Below are positions 1 to 5,565 of a DNA stretch of 5,565 bases, in pieces. The stretch is from assembly GCA_034437615.1 (NCBI GenBank), contig DAOTTW010000449.1, positions 1-5,565 of the forward strand. The letters are read 5' to 3'. Position 1 is the first letter of the stretch. Every line of letters starts with the position of its first letter. Source of the stretch: DAOTTW01 sp034437615 (GTDB lineage: Bacteria; Chloroflexota; Anaerolineae; Aggregatilineales; Phototrophicaceae). The notes below the pieces were generated by a model. That model did not search any database, was not told the DNA's origin, and worked only from the letters and a program-made list of their open reading frames with translations. The translations under genes and the position numbers were made by a program.

Positions 1-708
1 GTAGCGCCCGTCCGCCGACCATGTCGGCTCGTTGACGAGGCTACGCTGCACCAATGAACTAATGCGTGCAATGCGCCCGGAGATGCCATCGGTAAAATCA
101 GCGAGATAGAGGCCCGTATCGCCGCCTGCTTCGATGAAATAGGCGACAGCATTAGCGCGTGGCGATGGGTAGACGCGCTCGCCAGTCGATGAAGCCATCT
201 GTAGCACGCTGATGCGCCCACCGCGTGACCCCGGCGGCGTGAAATACAGCGTTTGCAGGCCCGTGTCGGGCTGTGCGGTGGCGATGTTGCCGATGCTCTC
301 GCGGTTGTTGCTATTCAGGAAGGCAATCAACGGGCGTTGTGAGCCACCCTGCAAGCCTGCTGGCACGTCCACCAGATCATAATTATCGAAGCTGAAGTTG
401 ATCGCGGGTTGGGGTGTGATGCTGGGCGTGGGCGTGACTGTCGGTGTTTGGCTGGGTGTGGCTGTCACCGTCGGCGTAGGCGTATCGGATGGGGTGGGCG
501 TGATGCTGGGCGTAGGCGTGACGGTGGCTGTGGGCGTATCCGATGGCGTGACGGTGGCTGTCGGTGTGCTGGATGGCGTAATCGTCGCGGTGGGCGATGG
601 CGTGGGTTGGGATGCGACGATATTACAGCCTGTGCTCAGCAGCACGGCGAACAGCAGCCACAGGGTTTTGGTGATGGTTGGCAAGCAGCGATTGTAATGG
701 TCGGTCAT
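1..708 (-). CDS. Putative lipoprotein with Thr/Pro linker and WD40-like (TolB/PD40) propeller domain, 3' end outside window
   Basis: The minus-strand frame is open from an ATG at 708-706 to the window edge, giving 236 residues without a stop. Residues 1-28 form a lipoprotein signal: N-terminus MTDHYNRCLPTITK, hydrophobic core TLWLLFAVLL, then STGC with Cys28 as the predicted lipidated residue. Residues 34-101 are a Thr/Pro/Ser linker, and the globular part begins near residue 102. The last visible residues, NEPTWSADGRY, resemble the 'p.WSPDG' strand of WD40-like PD40 repeats in TolB-type beta-propellers, and an earlier GLYLAD stretch fits a propeller strand. A membrane-anchored, cell-surface propeller protein is inferred; its ligand is unknown. 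An in-frame TGA at 729-727 limits upstream extension. GTG at 720-718 is the only other candidate start, and neither start has a clear Shine-Dalgarno. The gene diverges from the secreted protein at 939. The lipoprotein call is firm, the propeller call moderate because only one motif is visible. Confidence 0.85.
   Translation of the reverse strand, partial: MTDHYNRCLPTITKTLWLLFAVLLSTGCNIVASQPTPSPTATITPSSTPTATVTPSDTPTATVTPTPSITPTPSDTPTPTVTATPSQTPTVTPTPSITPQPAINFSFDNYDLVDVPAGLQGGSQRPLIAFLNSNNRESIGNIATAQPDTGLQTLYFTPPGSRGGRISVLQMASSTGERVYPSPRANAVAYFIEAGGDTGLYLADFTDGISGRIARISSLVQRSLVNEPTWSADGRY
406..609 (-). repeat. Thr/Pro low-complexity tract with 30-bp tandem units inside the lipoprotein gene
   Basis: Residues 34-101 of the lipoprotein are almost entirely Thr, Pro, Ser, Ala and Val, in TPT, TATVTP, SDTP and SITP patterns. 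At DNA level there are 30-bp units. 515-531 and 545-561 are identical over 17 bases, the full units 515-544 and 545-574 agree at 24 of 30 positions, and a looser third copy starts at 575. One unit encodes ten residues, so gain or loss keeps the frame. Such tracts usually act as extended spacers between a lipid anchor and a folded domain. Confidence 0.8.
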
Positions 709-740
709 AGTGTGTGTCACGTCTGGTCATTTGAGCGCAT

Positions 741-768
741 ACTGTACCATGATCCCGGCATGAGTGAA
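741..768 (-). promoter_or_regulatory. Predicted promoter of the lipoprotein gene (extended -10)
   Basis: Read on the minus strand, TTCACT (768-763) lies 16 bp before TACAGT (746-741). TACAGT is preceded by TGG, giving the extended -10 form TGn. The -10 ends 32 bp before the ATG at 708. The same TGGTACAGT occurs on the other strand at 902-910 at a similar distance from the divergent gene, which supports both calls. The match to the sigma-70 consensus is partial (4 of 6 in each hexamer). Confidence 0.45.
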
Positions 769-881
769 GTGTTTGGCCATTTGGTGTAAGCGCCGCTTGC
801 CCTACGCCGATGAGCAGCACACAGGACCCCTGTAGTTACCGTATTTTTCGGCAACTGTCGCCGCCGGATAGCACCACGCTG

Positions 882-910
882 TTGTGTGCTGATACCTGGG
901 GTGGTACAGT
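882..910 (+). promoter_or_regulatory. Predicted promoter of the secreted SH3b protein gene (extended -10)
   Basis: TTGTGT (882-887) is followed by a 17-bp spacer and TACAGT (905-910). The bases TGG just before TACAGT make an extended -10. The -10 ends 28 bp before the ATG at 939, leaving room for a short leader with the ribosome binding site AGGA at 928-931. The -35 is weak (3 of 6), so the extended -10 carries most of the signal. Confidence 0.45.
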
Positions 911-938
911 TACTGAAAATAAAAGTTAGGATGATGCT

Positions 939-2423
939 ATGCGGGGATTCAAACGACGCCTTGTTGGGATTTTGCTACTTGCATTATTGCTATTGCCTGT
1001 ACAGGCGCAAGAGACCATCATACTGGACGAACTTAAGCTGGGTACAGTCAGTACAGCCCTGCCGACATCGGTGTTTACATTTACGGCGAATGCCGGCCAA
1101 ACGGTGATGATTGAGGTCGTTAGCGCGACGGACGGGCTAGCGATGCAGTTCACGGTCAGCGACGCTAATGGGACGCTGGTGAAAGCCGTCGGCAACCCGA
1201 CGCAACAGATTCGCATCAACGACACGGTGACATTTCCACAGGCCGGACCGTATAGCATACAGCTCGCCAGCGCAAACGGCCTGCAAGGGCAATTTATCCT
1301 TCAGGTGCGTGCCGACGCGCCACAAGCACCTGCGCCACAGCAACCCACGCTGCTACAAAATCAGCCTGTCAGCGGCTTGCTTGGGATGGGTGAAGGCATT
1401 GATTACAACCTGAGTGCTGACCCGACACAGACGCAACAGCTTAGCATCAGCAGCAGCAACGGCGCACGGATGCCAGCGACACGCCTGCTTGATGCTACTG
1501 GTAATGTGCTGGCTCAGTTCAGCAGTGCGCTGCCTGCTGGCAGCATCACCATTCCAGCAGGGAACGCCGCCTATCGCCTGGAGCTAACGAACGATACCAG
1601 CGATATTCTGTCGTTGGGTTATGCGGTGCAGTTGCGCACAGCGAATCCTGCAACGCCCGTTGTCGCGCCGCCGCAGGGCGCTATCCCAACCGTGACGCCG
1701 CCCCCCGGTGGCCAACCGACGCTGCCCGGCAGTGGACCGTGTGTGCTGGCCACACAGGAAACGGTGAATGTGAACCTGCGCGGGCAACCAGCGGTTTTTG
1801 CACCGATCCTGACGACCATCTCGCCGCTTGAGGTTTACAGCGTGGTCGGGCGTGTCGCGGATTCATCCTGGTATCAGATTTTGGCGAACGGTACAAGCGG
1901 TTGGGTTGCGGGTTTCGTTACGCGGCGTGGCGGCGATTGCAACAACCTGCCCGTGACGGGCACGTTACCCCCCACGCCAACACCGACCTTGCAACCGTCA
2001 GCGACGCCGCTACCATTCGATCAGTTGACGCCAACCGCCGACCCTGAGCGCGTCGCAGGCGATAACGAATATCGGGACGTGCAGGTGGAATACAACGGCG
2101 ATCTAATCGGCGTCAGTGGCGCGATTTCCTACCCGAATGGTGATCGTCAGGACACGGTGACATATCGCTGGGTTAATGTGAACGGGCGGGACGATAAGGA
2201 TTTCTCGGTGCGGGTTCTTTGCCGGGGTACAGGTGTTGGGTCGGTGGTGATTGAATTTGCAGACGGTAGCACAACGGATTGTCGCGATGGCACCTATAAC
2301 TTCCTGCAATACCTGTATGAAGGCGTGCCGACTGCTGGTTCGATTACTGTGCGCTTGAATGCGCCGCCTGCGGGCCAAAGCGCCTATGTAGAATGGAGCG
2401 TCCAATTCCGCTTTATCGGCTAG
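939..2423 (+). CDS. Secreted multidomain protein with PPC-like beta domains and an SH3b domain
   Basis: This is a 494-residue exported protein. Residues 1-23 are a Sec signal peptide (basic MRGFKRR, leucine-rich core, probable cleavage after VQA). Two beta-rich segments, about 26-127 and 140-232, carry patterns such as 'VSDANGTLV' and 'LLDATGNVL' followed by 'AYRLELTN', reminiscent of PPC (pre-peptidase C-terminal) domains. A Pro-rich linker (about 234-265) leads to a bacterial SH3 domain (about 268-334) with VNVNLRG, SWYQI and GWVAGFV. Cys268 and Cys334 bracket it and could form a disulfide. A second TP-rich linker (about 340-362) precedes a C-terminal beta-rich domain (about 370-494) containing Cys428 and Cys448, which I do not recognise. 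SH3b domains often bind cell-wall or other surface polymers, so a surface binding role is inferred; no catalytic motif is visible. AGGA at 928-931, 7 bp upstream, supports the ATG at 939. Confidence 0.88.
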   Translation: MRGFKRRLVGILLLALLLLPVQAQETIILDELKLGTVSTALPTSVFTFTANAGQTVMIEVVSATDGLAMQFTVSDANGTLVKAVGNPTQQIRINDTVTFPQAGPYSIQLASANGLQGQFILQVRADAPQAPAPQQPTLLQNQPVSGLLGMGEGIDYNLSADPTQTQQLSISSSNGARMPATRLLDATGNVLAQFSSALPAGSITIPAGNAAYRLELTNDTSDILSLGYAVQLRTANPATPVVAPPQGAIPTVTPPPGGQPTLPGSGPCVLATQETVNVNLRGQPAVFAPILTTISPLEVYSVVGRVADSSWYQILANGTSGWVAGFVTRRGGDCNNLPVTGTLPPTPTPTLQPSATPLPFDQLTPTADPERVAGDNEYRDVQVEYNGDLIGVSGAISYPNGDRQDTVTYRWVNVNGRDDKDFSVRVLCRGTGVGSVVIEFADGSTTDCRDGTYNFLQYLYEGVPTAGSITVRLNAPPAGQSAYVEWSVQFRFIG

Positions 2424-2519
2424 CCAGCGCATCCCGACACGTGTGTTGTGAAGCGTAGGGACTTGCGATGGGGTATCCGAGGTATCTATTCACCTTAGAC
2501 AGAAAGCACACAAAACATC

Positions 2520-4148
2520 ATGGCAGATTACAACACCGTGCTGCGTGGCGGCATGATTTACGATGGCAGCGGCACAGAGCCGTTTCAGGGCGATGTGGCG
2601 ATACAAGACGATGTGATTGCGGCAATTGACGCCCCCGGCACGCTCTCCGGCGCTAGGCTGATTGATGTCGATGGGCTGGCGGTCGCGCCCGGTTTTATCA
2701 ACATGCTAAGCTGGGCCACCGAATCGCTGATTATCGACGGCAATTCACAAAGCGACATCCGGCAGGGCGTGACGCTGGAAGTGATGGGTGAAGGCGCGTC
2801 AATGGGGCCGCTCAACGCCGAGATGAAGGCACGCCGCCGCGATTTAATCGCAGAAAACCCCAGGGCCGATTATGAAATTGCCTGGACGACACTGGGCGAG
2901 TATCTGCAACACCTGGAGCAGCTTGGCGTCTCCCCCAATGTCACGTCGTTTGTCGGCTCATCAACGCTGCGGGTGTATGCCATCGGCTATGAGGACCGCG
3001 ACCCAACGCCCGATGAACTGCATTTGATGAAGCAACTCACGCATCAGGCTATGCAGGAAGGGGCCGTCGGCCTCTCTACCGCGCTGATCTATCCCCCGGC
3101 GACCTTCGCCAAGACGCCCGAACTGATTGAACTGGCCAAAGTCGTCTCGGAATACGACGGGTTGTATATCTCGCATATCCGCAGTGAGGGCAGCCAAATC
3201 CTGCAAGCGCTGGATGAATTCCTGACGATCACACGCGAGGCTGCTGTGCGCTCAGAGGTGTATCACCTGAAGGCCGCAGGCGTGCAGAATTGGCCGCTGA
3301 TGGATGATGTGATTGCGCACATCGAAGCGGCACGTGCTGAGGGCTTGCAGGTCACGGCGGATATGTACACGTATCCGGCCAGCGGCACCGGGCTAACGTC
3401 TTGCCTGCCGCCCTGGGTGCAGGATGGCGGCCATGAGGCCATGATGGAACGCCTGCGCGACCTTGAGATACGTGAGCAGGTCAAAGACGAGATGACACGC
3501 CCTGCGGATACGTGGGAGAATATGTACAGCAGTAATTCACCGGAGAATATCCTGCTGGCGGGCTTCAAAAACCCTGACCTGAAGCATTACACGGGCAAAC
3601 GCCTGTCAGAAGTGTGTGCGTTACGCGGCACAGCCCCGAAAGATACGGTGCTCGACCTGATCCTTGAGGATGATAGCCGCATCTTCACGATTTACTTCAG
3701 CATGACCGAGGACAATCTGCGTAAGCAGGTGGCCTTGCCCTGGCTCAGCTTTTGCTCGGATGCGGGGTCACTCACTCCCGAATACCCATTTGATACCTAC
3801 CATGCGCACCCACGCGCTTACGGCTCGTTTGCGCGGGTGCTCGGCAAGTACGTGCGCGATGAGGGCTTGCTGACGCTACAGGAAGCCGTGCGCAAGCTGG
3901 CCGCGCTGCCTGCGGATGTGCTGAAAATCCAGAAGCGCGGGCGCTTGCAGGTCGGGCATTATGCCGACATCGCTGTTTTCGACCCGGCACTCGTGCAGGA
4001 CCATGCCACGTTTGAAAATCCACACCAGTATTCGACGGGTATGCTGCATGTCTTCGTCAACGGTGGGCAGGTGCTCAGGGATGGCGAGCATACCGGGGCG
4101 CGTCCGGGGCGTGTGGTGCGTGGTCCGGGCTATAATCCGAACGCATAG
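2520..4148 (+). CDS. D-aminoacylase-like amidohydrolase (N-acyl-D-amino-acid deacylase family) with atypical metal site
   Basis: This 542-residue protein is full length for the family, whose studied members hydrolyse N-acyl-D-amino acids to a carboxylate and a D-amino acid. There is no signal peptide, so it is probably cytoplasmic. The start MADYNTVLRGGMIYDGSG is the usual beta-sandwich opening, and the C-terminus (GRLQVGHYADIAVFDP, then HVFVNGGQVLRDGEHTG) completes that domain. The barrel keeps SHIRSEG (His219), VYHLKAAG (His249) and FCSDAG (Asp414), which correspond to Alcaligenes D-aminoacylase His220, His250 and Asp366. The metal-binding HxH after PGFID is replaced: the motif reads PGFINMLSWATES, with Leu63 and Trp65 at the His positions. 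The bridging Cys of GNCG is replaced by GEGA (Gly92). The enzyme may therefore use a different metal site or substrate, and the exact reaction is uncertain. No good Shine-Dalgarno precedes the ATG. The Uma2 gene follows after 19 bp. Confidence 0.9.
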   Translation: MADYNTVLRGGMIYDGSGTEPFQGDVAIQDDVIAAIDAPGTLSGARLIDVDGLAVAPGFINMLSWATESLIIDGNSQSDIRQGVTLEVMGEGASMGPLNAEMKARRRDLIAENPRADYEIAWTTLGEYLQHLEQLGVSPNVTSFVGSSTLRVYAIGYEDRDPTPDELHLMKQLTHQAMQEGAVGLSTALIYPPATFAKTPELIELAKVVSEYDGLYISHIRSEGSQILQALDEFLTITREAAVRSEVYHLKAAGVQNWPLMDDVIAHIEAARAEGLQVTADMYTYPASGTGLTSCLPPWVQDGGHEAMMERLRDLEIREQVKDEMTRPADTWENMYSSNSPENILLAGFKNPDLKHYTGKRLSEVCALRGTAPKDTVLDLILEDDSRIFTIYFSMTEDNLRKQVALPWLSFCSDAGSLTPEYPFDTYHAHPRAYGSFARVLGKYVRDEGLLTLQEAVRKLAALPADVLKIQKRGRLQVGHYADIAVFDPALVQDHATFENPHQYSTGMLHVFVNGGQVLRDGEHTGARPGRVVRGPGYNPNA

Positions 4149-4155
4149 CTTCTAC

Positions 4156-4164
4156 AGGATAGGA
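4156..4164 (+). promoter_or_regulatory. Ribosome binding site that fixes the start of the Uma2 gene
   Basis: AGGATAGGA contains two overlapping purine-rich cores. The first AGGA (4156-4159) is 8 bp from the ATG at 4168. The frame stays open upstream to 3961, but that longer version would overlap the deacylase gene by 188 bp and adds residues unlike a Uma2 N-terminus. This site argues for 4168 as the true start. Confidence 0.7.
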
Positions 4165-4167
4165 CCG

Positions 4168-4713
4168 ATGCAAGATGCAACGACACGCACGCGCATGACA
4201 GCCGACGAATTCATCGCATTGCCGGAACGTGGTTTACCCACCGAATTGATCGACGGAGAACTGGTGATGCGTGGATCGCCCACACTTAATCATCAACGTT
4301 TTGCTCGTATGATCTTTCAGCTTGTCAGCAGGTGGGTGACAGGTGGAGAGGTCTTTTTTGCGCCCATCAGCGTGAAATTCGACAATGCCAACTTTTACCA
4401 GCCTGATGTGTTATGGGTATCCGACGATAACCCCAACTGCGAATTAGTGCATGATGGCATCAACGGCGCGCCGGATTTGGTAGTTGAGGTGCTATTGCCT
4501 GGCACAGCAAAAAGCGATTATGGGATCAAGTTCCAGACGTATGAGCGCTATGGCGTGCGTGAATACTGGATTGCGGACCCTCAGGGCTTTATCCTGGTGT
4601 GGCAGCGCAACGATGCGGGGCGTTTTGTGCAGCATGGCGCTTTTGGCGCGGGTGAAACGTTCTCGTCGCCGCTACTTGGTCAATCCGTCAGCATGGATGA
4701 GGTTTTGCCGTGA
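4168..4713 (+). CDS. Uma2 family (DUF820) putative PD-(D/E)XK-fold endonuclease
   Basis: This 181-residue protein has the normal size of a Uma2 protein, a family abundant in Cyanobacteria and Chloroflexota with a restriction-endonuclease-like fold and largely unknown role. Motifs appear in the expected order: MTADEFIALPE (10-20), ELIDGELV (26-33) with Glu31, QPDVLWV (78-84) with Asp80, APDLVVEVL (101-109) with Glu107, then Asp117 and Lys121 in the helix, and YGVREYWIADP (128-138). Asp80, Glu107 and Lys121 are the likely active-site set. In this family the lysine is commonly moved from the (D/E)XK strand to a following helix, and here it sits at 121. The usual 'EVLSPST' reads EVLLPGT. The ATG at 4168 is chosen over an open upstream extension because of the AGGATAGGA just before it. 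The gene starts 19 bp after the amidohydrolase, so co-transcription is likely. The function is not known, and defence or mobile roles are not shown by the context. Confidence 0.9.
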   Translation: MQDATTRTRMTADEFIALPERGLPTELIDGELVMRGSPTLNHQRFARMIFQLVSRWVTGGEVFFAPISVKFDNANFYQPDVLWVSDDNPNCELVHDGINGAPDLVVEVLLPGTAKSDYGIKFQTYERYGVREYWIADPQGFILVWQRNDAGRFVQHGAFGAGETFSSPLLGQSVSMDEVLP

Positions 4714-4748
4714 TCCCGCAAAGCGCATCAGACGATCAAGCCCCAATT

Positions 4749-4796
4749 GCCGACACGCTAACATGCTGACACGCTGATAAGCTGAAAGGCTGACAT
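4749..4796 (+). repeat. Array of six 8-bp tandem units running into the next start codon
   Basis: Six consecutive 8-base units with consensus GCTGACAC: GCCGACAC, GCTAACAT, GCTGACAC, GCTGATAA, GCTGAAAG and GCTGACAT, each with at most two differences from the consensus. The last unit contains the first two bases of the ATG at 4795. Because the period is 8, TGA or TAA triplets recur in successive frames (4759, 4767, 4775, 4783, 4791) and close all three forward frames before the next gene. Confidence 0.85.
4784..4789 (+). promoter_or_regulatory. Ribosome binding site formed by the fifth repeat unit
   Basis: GAAAGG lies 5 bp before the ATG at 4795. It arises where unit five of the 8-bp array departs from consensus (GCTGAAAG) and meets the first base of unit six. 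An in-frame TGA at 4783-4785 rules out an upstream start. Confidence 0.6.
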
Positions 4797-5157
4797 GCAA
4801 CAAGATAAACTCGCACTGCGCAGAAGCCAGGCCGGGATGCGCTTCATCGCGCAGATGACCATCTATAACAGTGAAAACACCGAGCGCCTACGCCAATTCA
4901 TCGCTGATAGCTATCATGATACACTGTTGCAAGAGGCTGATACAGAAACGCGCCTGCACGATTTACAACAGACATTGCAGCAGGTCGGCAAGCTGAGGGT
5001 GAAGCAGGTGATGGCTACCAATGAGCATCAGGCTATCGTGGTCATGCAGGCACAACAAGCCGAAGGGCTGTTTTACTGTGAAGTGCAGGTCGAAACGGAT
5101 TACCCGCACAAGATCACGCGCTATCTGTTCCAGCAGATGAACGAGATGAACGAATAG
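4795..5157 (+). CDS. Small protein resembling the N-terminal alpha+beta domain of some serine hydrolases
   Basis: This 120-residue protein has no signal peptide or membrane segment and is probably cytoplasmic. Its first half is helical and charged (TERLRQFIADSYHDTLL, then TETRLHDLQQTLQQVGKL). Its second half alternates as beta strands (LRVKQVMATN, QAIVVMQAQQ, GLFYCEVQVE) and ends in YPHKITRYLFQQ. This order, including the 'G-x-L' turn and the final 'PHKI' strand, recalls the NTF2-like domain sometimes found ahead of beta-lactamase-type serine hydrolases, but here nothing follows it. That likeness is from memory and is an inference. No catalytic residues are evident. GAAAGG 5 bp upstream supports the ATG at 4795. 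The gene lies between the Uma2 gene and nadE on the same strand. It could be a free-standing domain or the remnant of a larger gene, but the frame itself is intact. Confidence 0.75.
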   Translation: MQQDKLALRRSQAGMRFIAQMTIYNSENTERLRQFIADSYHDTLLQEADTETRLHDLQQTLQQVGKLRVKQVMATNEHQAIVVMQAQQAEGLFYCEVQVETDYPHKITRYLFQQMNEMNE

Positions 5158-5178
5158 ACGAAATCAGCGAATAGACGA
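5151..5178 (+). repeat. 11-bp direct repeat across the stop codon of the 120-residue gene
   Basis: CGAATAGACGA occurs at 5151-5161 and again at 5168-5178, with a 17-bp period. The first copy contains the TAG stop codon (5155-5157) and the second lies in the 40-bp spacer before nadE. The bases after each copy are also partly alike, which suggests a short tandem duplication. Confidence 0.7.
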
Positions 5179-5197
5179 GATTTACAGGGATAGCATT

Positions 5198-5565
5198 ATG
5201 GTCACACAAACGCAAGCACCCCCGAACATCCTGCACCGCCTGGATATTAACACGGATGTCGCACGCAAAATCCTAGCGGGCTTCATCCGCGACGAAATCA
5301 GCAAAAGCGGCATGAAACGCGCCGTGATGGGCTTATCTGGCGGTATCGACTCCGCATTGTCGGCTTTCTTATCCGCTGAGGCGCTGGGGCCAGAGAATGT
5401 GCTGGCTGTGCGGATGCCCTACAAGACCTCATCCGAGGAAAGCCTGACGCACGCCGACGAAATCATCAAGCAATTGGGCCTCGAAACAATCACCATCCCG
5501 ATTACAGATATGGCTGACCCGCTAATCGAGCGCTTCCCGGATATGTCCAACGTGCGGCGCGGCAA
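5198..5565 (+). CDS. nadE: NAD+ synthase (NadE), 5' part, truncated by window end
   Basis: The visible 122 codons encode the start of NAD+ synthase, which adenylates nicotinic acid adenine dinucleotide with ATP and amidates it to NAD+ in the cytoplasm, the last step of NAD synthesis. The N-terminus VARKILAGFIRDEISKSG leads to MGLSGGIDSALS, where SGGIDS (residues 47-52) is the pyrophosphate-binding loop of the N-type ATP pyrophosphatases. VLAVRMPYKTSSEESLTHA (68-86) is the next conserved strand and turn of NadE. The protein begins directly with the synthetase domain, with no nitrilase-like glutaminase domain in front, which points to the ammonia-using form (EC 6.3.1.5). AGGGA at 5186-5190, 7 bp upstream, supports the ATG at 5198. 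The gene is 40 bp after the 120-residue gene and may be the end of, or continue, the same transcript. Confidence 0.93.
   Translation, partial: MVTQTQAPPNILHRLDINTDVARKILAGFIRDEISKSGMKRAVMGLSGGIDSALSAFLSAEALGPENVLAVRMPYKTSSEESLTHADEIIKQLGLETITIPITDMADPLIERFPDMSNVRRG

Noticed and set aside
398..697. Open plus-strand frame giving a Val/Gly repeat protein (VGVTVGV pattern)
   Set aside because: It is the reverse complement of the Thr/Pro-coding repeats in the minus-strand lipoprotein, which has a signal peptide and lipobox and fits far better.
821..833. Small hairpin ACAGG-ACC-CCTGT as a terminator
   Set aside because: Only 5 bp of stem, no T-run after it, and it lies between divergent genes where no transcript is expected to end.
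816..890. 8-bp inverted repeat AGCACACA / TGTGTGCT with 59-bp spacing in the divergent region
   Set aside because: An 8-bp match is expected by chance in about 230 bp at a substantial rate, and it has no special position relative to the promoters.
939..1900. Several minus-strand frames opposite the secreted protein
   Set aside because: They overlap each other and a well-supported plus-strand gene, and none has domain-like sequence.
2463..2490. Possible promoter TTGCGA-N16-TCTATT before the amidohydrolase
   Set aside because: Hexamers match consensus weakly, there is no extended -10, and the 96-bp gap would also allow read-through from the gene at 939.
3961..4167. N-terminal extension of the Uma2 protein to an upstream ATG
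   Set aside because: It would overlap the amidohydrolase by 188 bp and adds a non-conserved stretch. The ATG at 4168 has a good ribosome binding site and gives the normal family length.
4484..4777. 97-residue frame overlapping the 3' half of the Uma2 gene
   Set aside because: Shadow frame with an Arg/Ser-rich, low-quality protein and no ribosome binding site.

Overview
The window looks like bacterial chromosome from Chloroflexota (Anaerolineae-like or a relative). This is an inference from the style of the proteins: extracytoplasmic proteins with Thr/Pro linkers, an SH3b domain bracketed by two cysteines and followed by a GDC-x-x-LPV tail, and a Uma2-type nuclease-like protein sitting among housekeeping genes. 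Composition is moderately GC-rich and coding is dense. No RNA gene, insertion sequence, prophage or CRISPR array is visible.

Left part (1-2423): two envelope genes diverge from a 230-bp intergenic region. On the minus strand is a lipoprotein, cut by the window edge, with a signal peptide and lipobox, a 68-residue Thr/Pro linker, and a body that ends in a WD40/PD40-like (TolB-type) propeller motif. On the plus strand is a 494-residue secreted protein with two PPC-like beta domains, an SH3b domain and an unrecognised C-terminal domain. Each gene is preceded by the same 9-base extended -10 element, TGGTACAGT, facing outward, so the intergenic region is best read as a divergent promoter pair.

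Right part (2520-5565): four co-directional genes that could form one transcription unit. The first is a 542-residue amidohydrolase of the D-aminoacylase family that lacks the usual HxH and Cys metal ligands. Next, 19 bp on, is a 181-residue Uma2/DUF820 protein. After 81 bp comes a 120-residue protein resembling the small alpha+beta domain found in front of some serine hydrolases. After a further 40 bp is the 5' part of nadE (NAD+ synthase). The gap before the 120-residue gene contains six 8-bp tandem units that run into its start codon and supply its ribosome binding site.

Nothing ties these genes into a recognisable new system. The most unusual points are the amidohydrolase with its rebuilt metal site, the 8-bp tandem array at a translation start, and the free-standing small domain protein.
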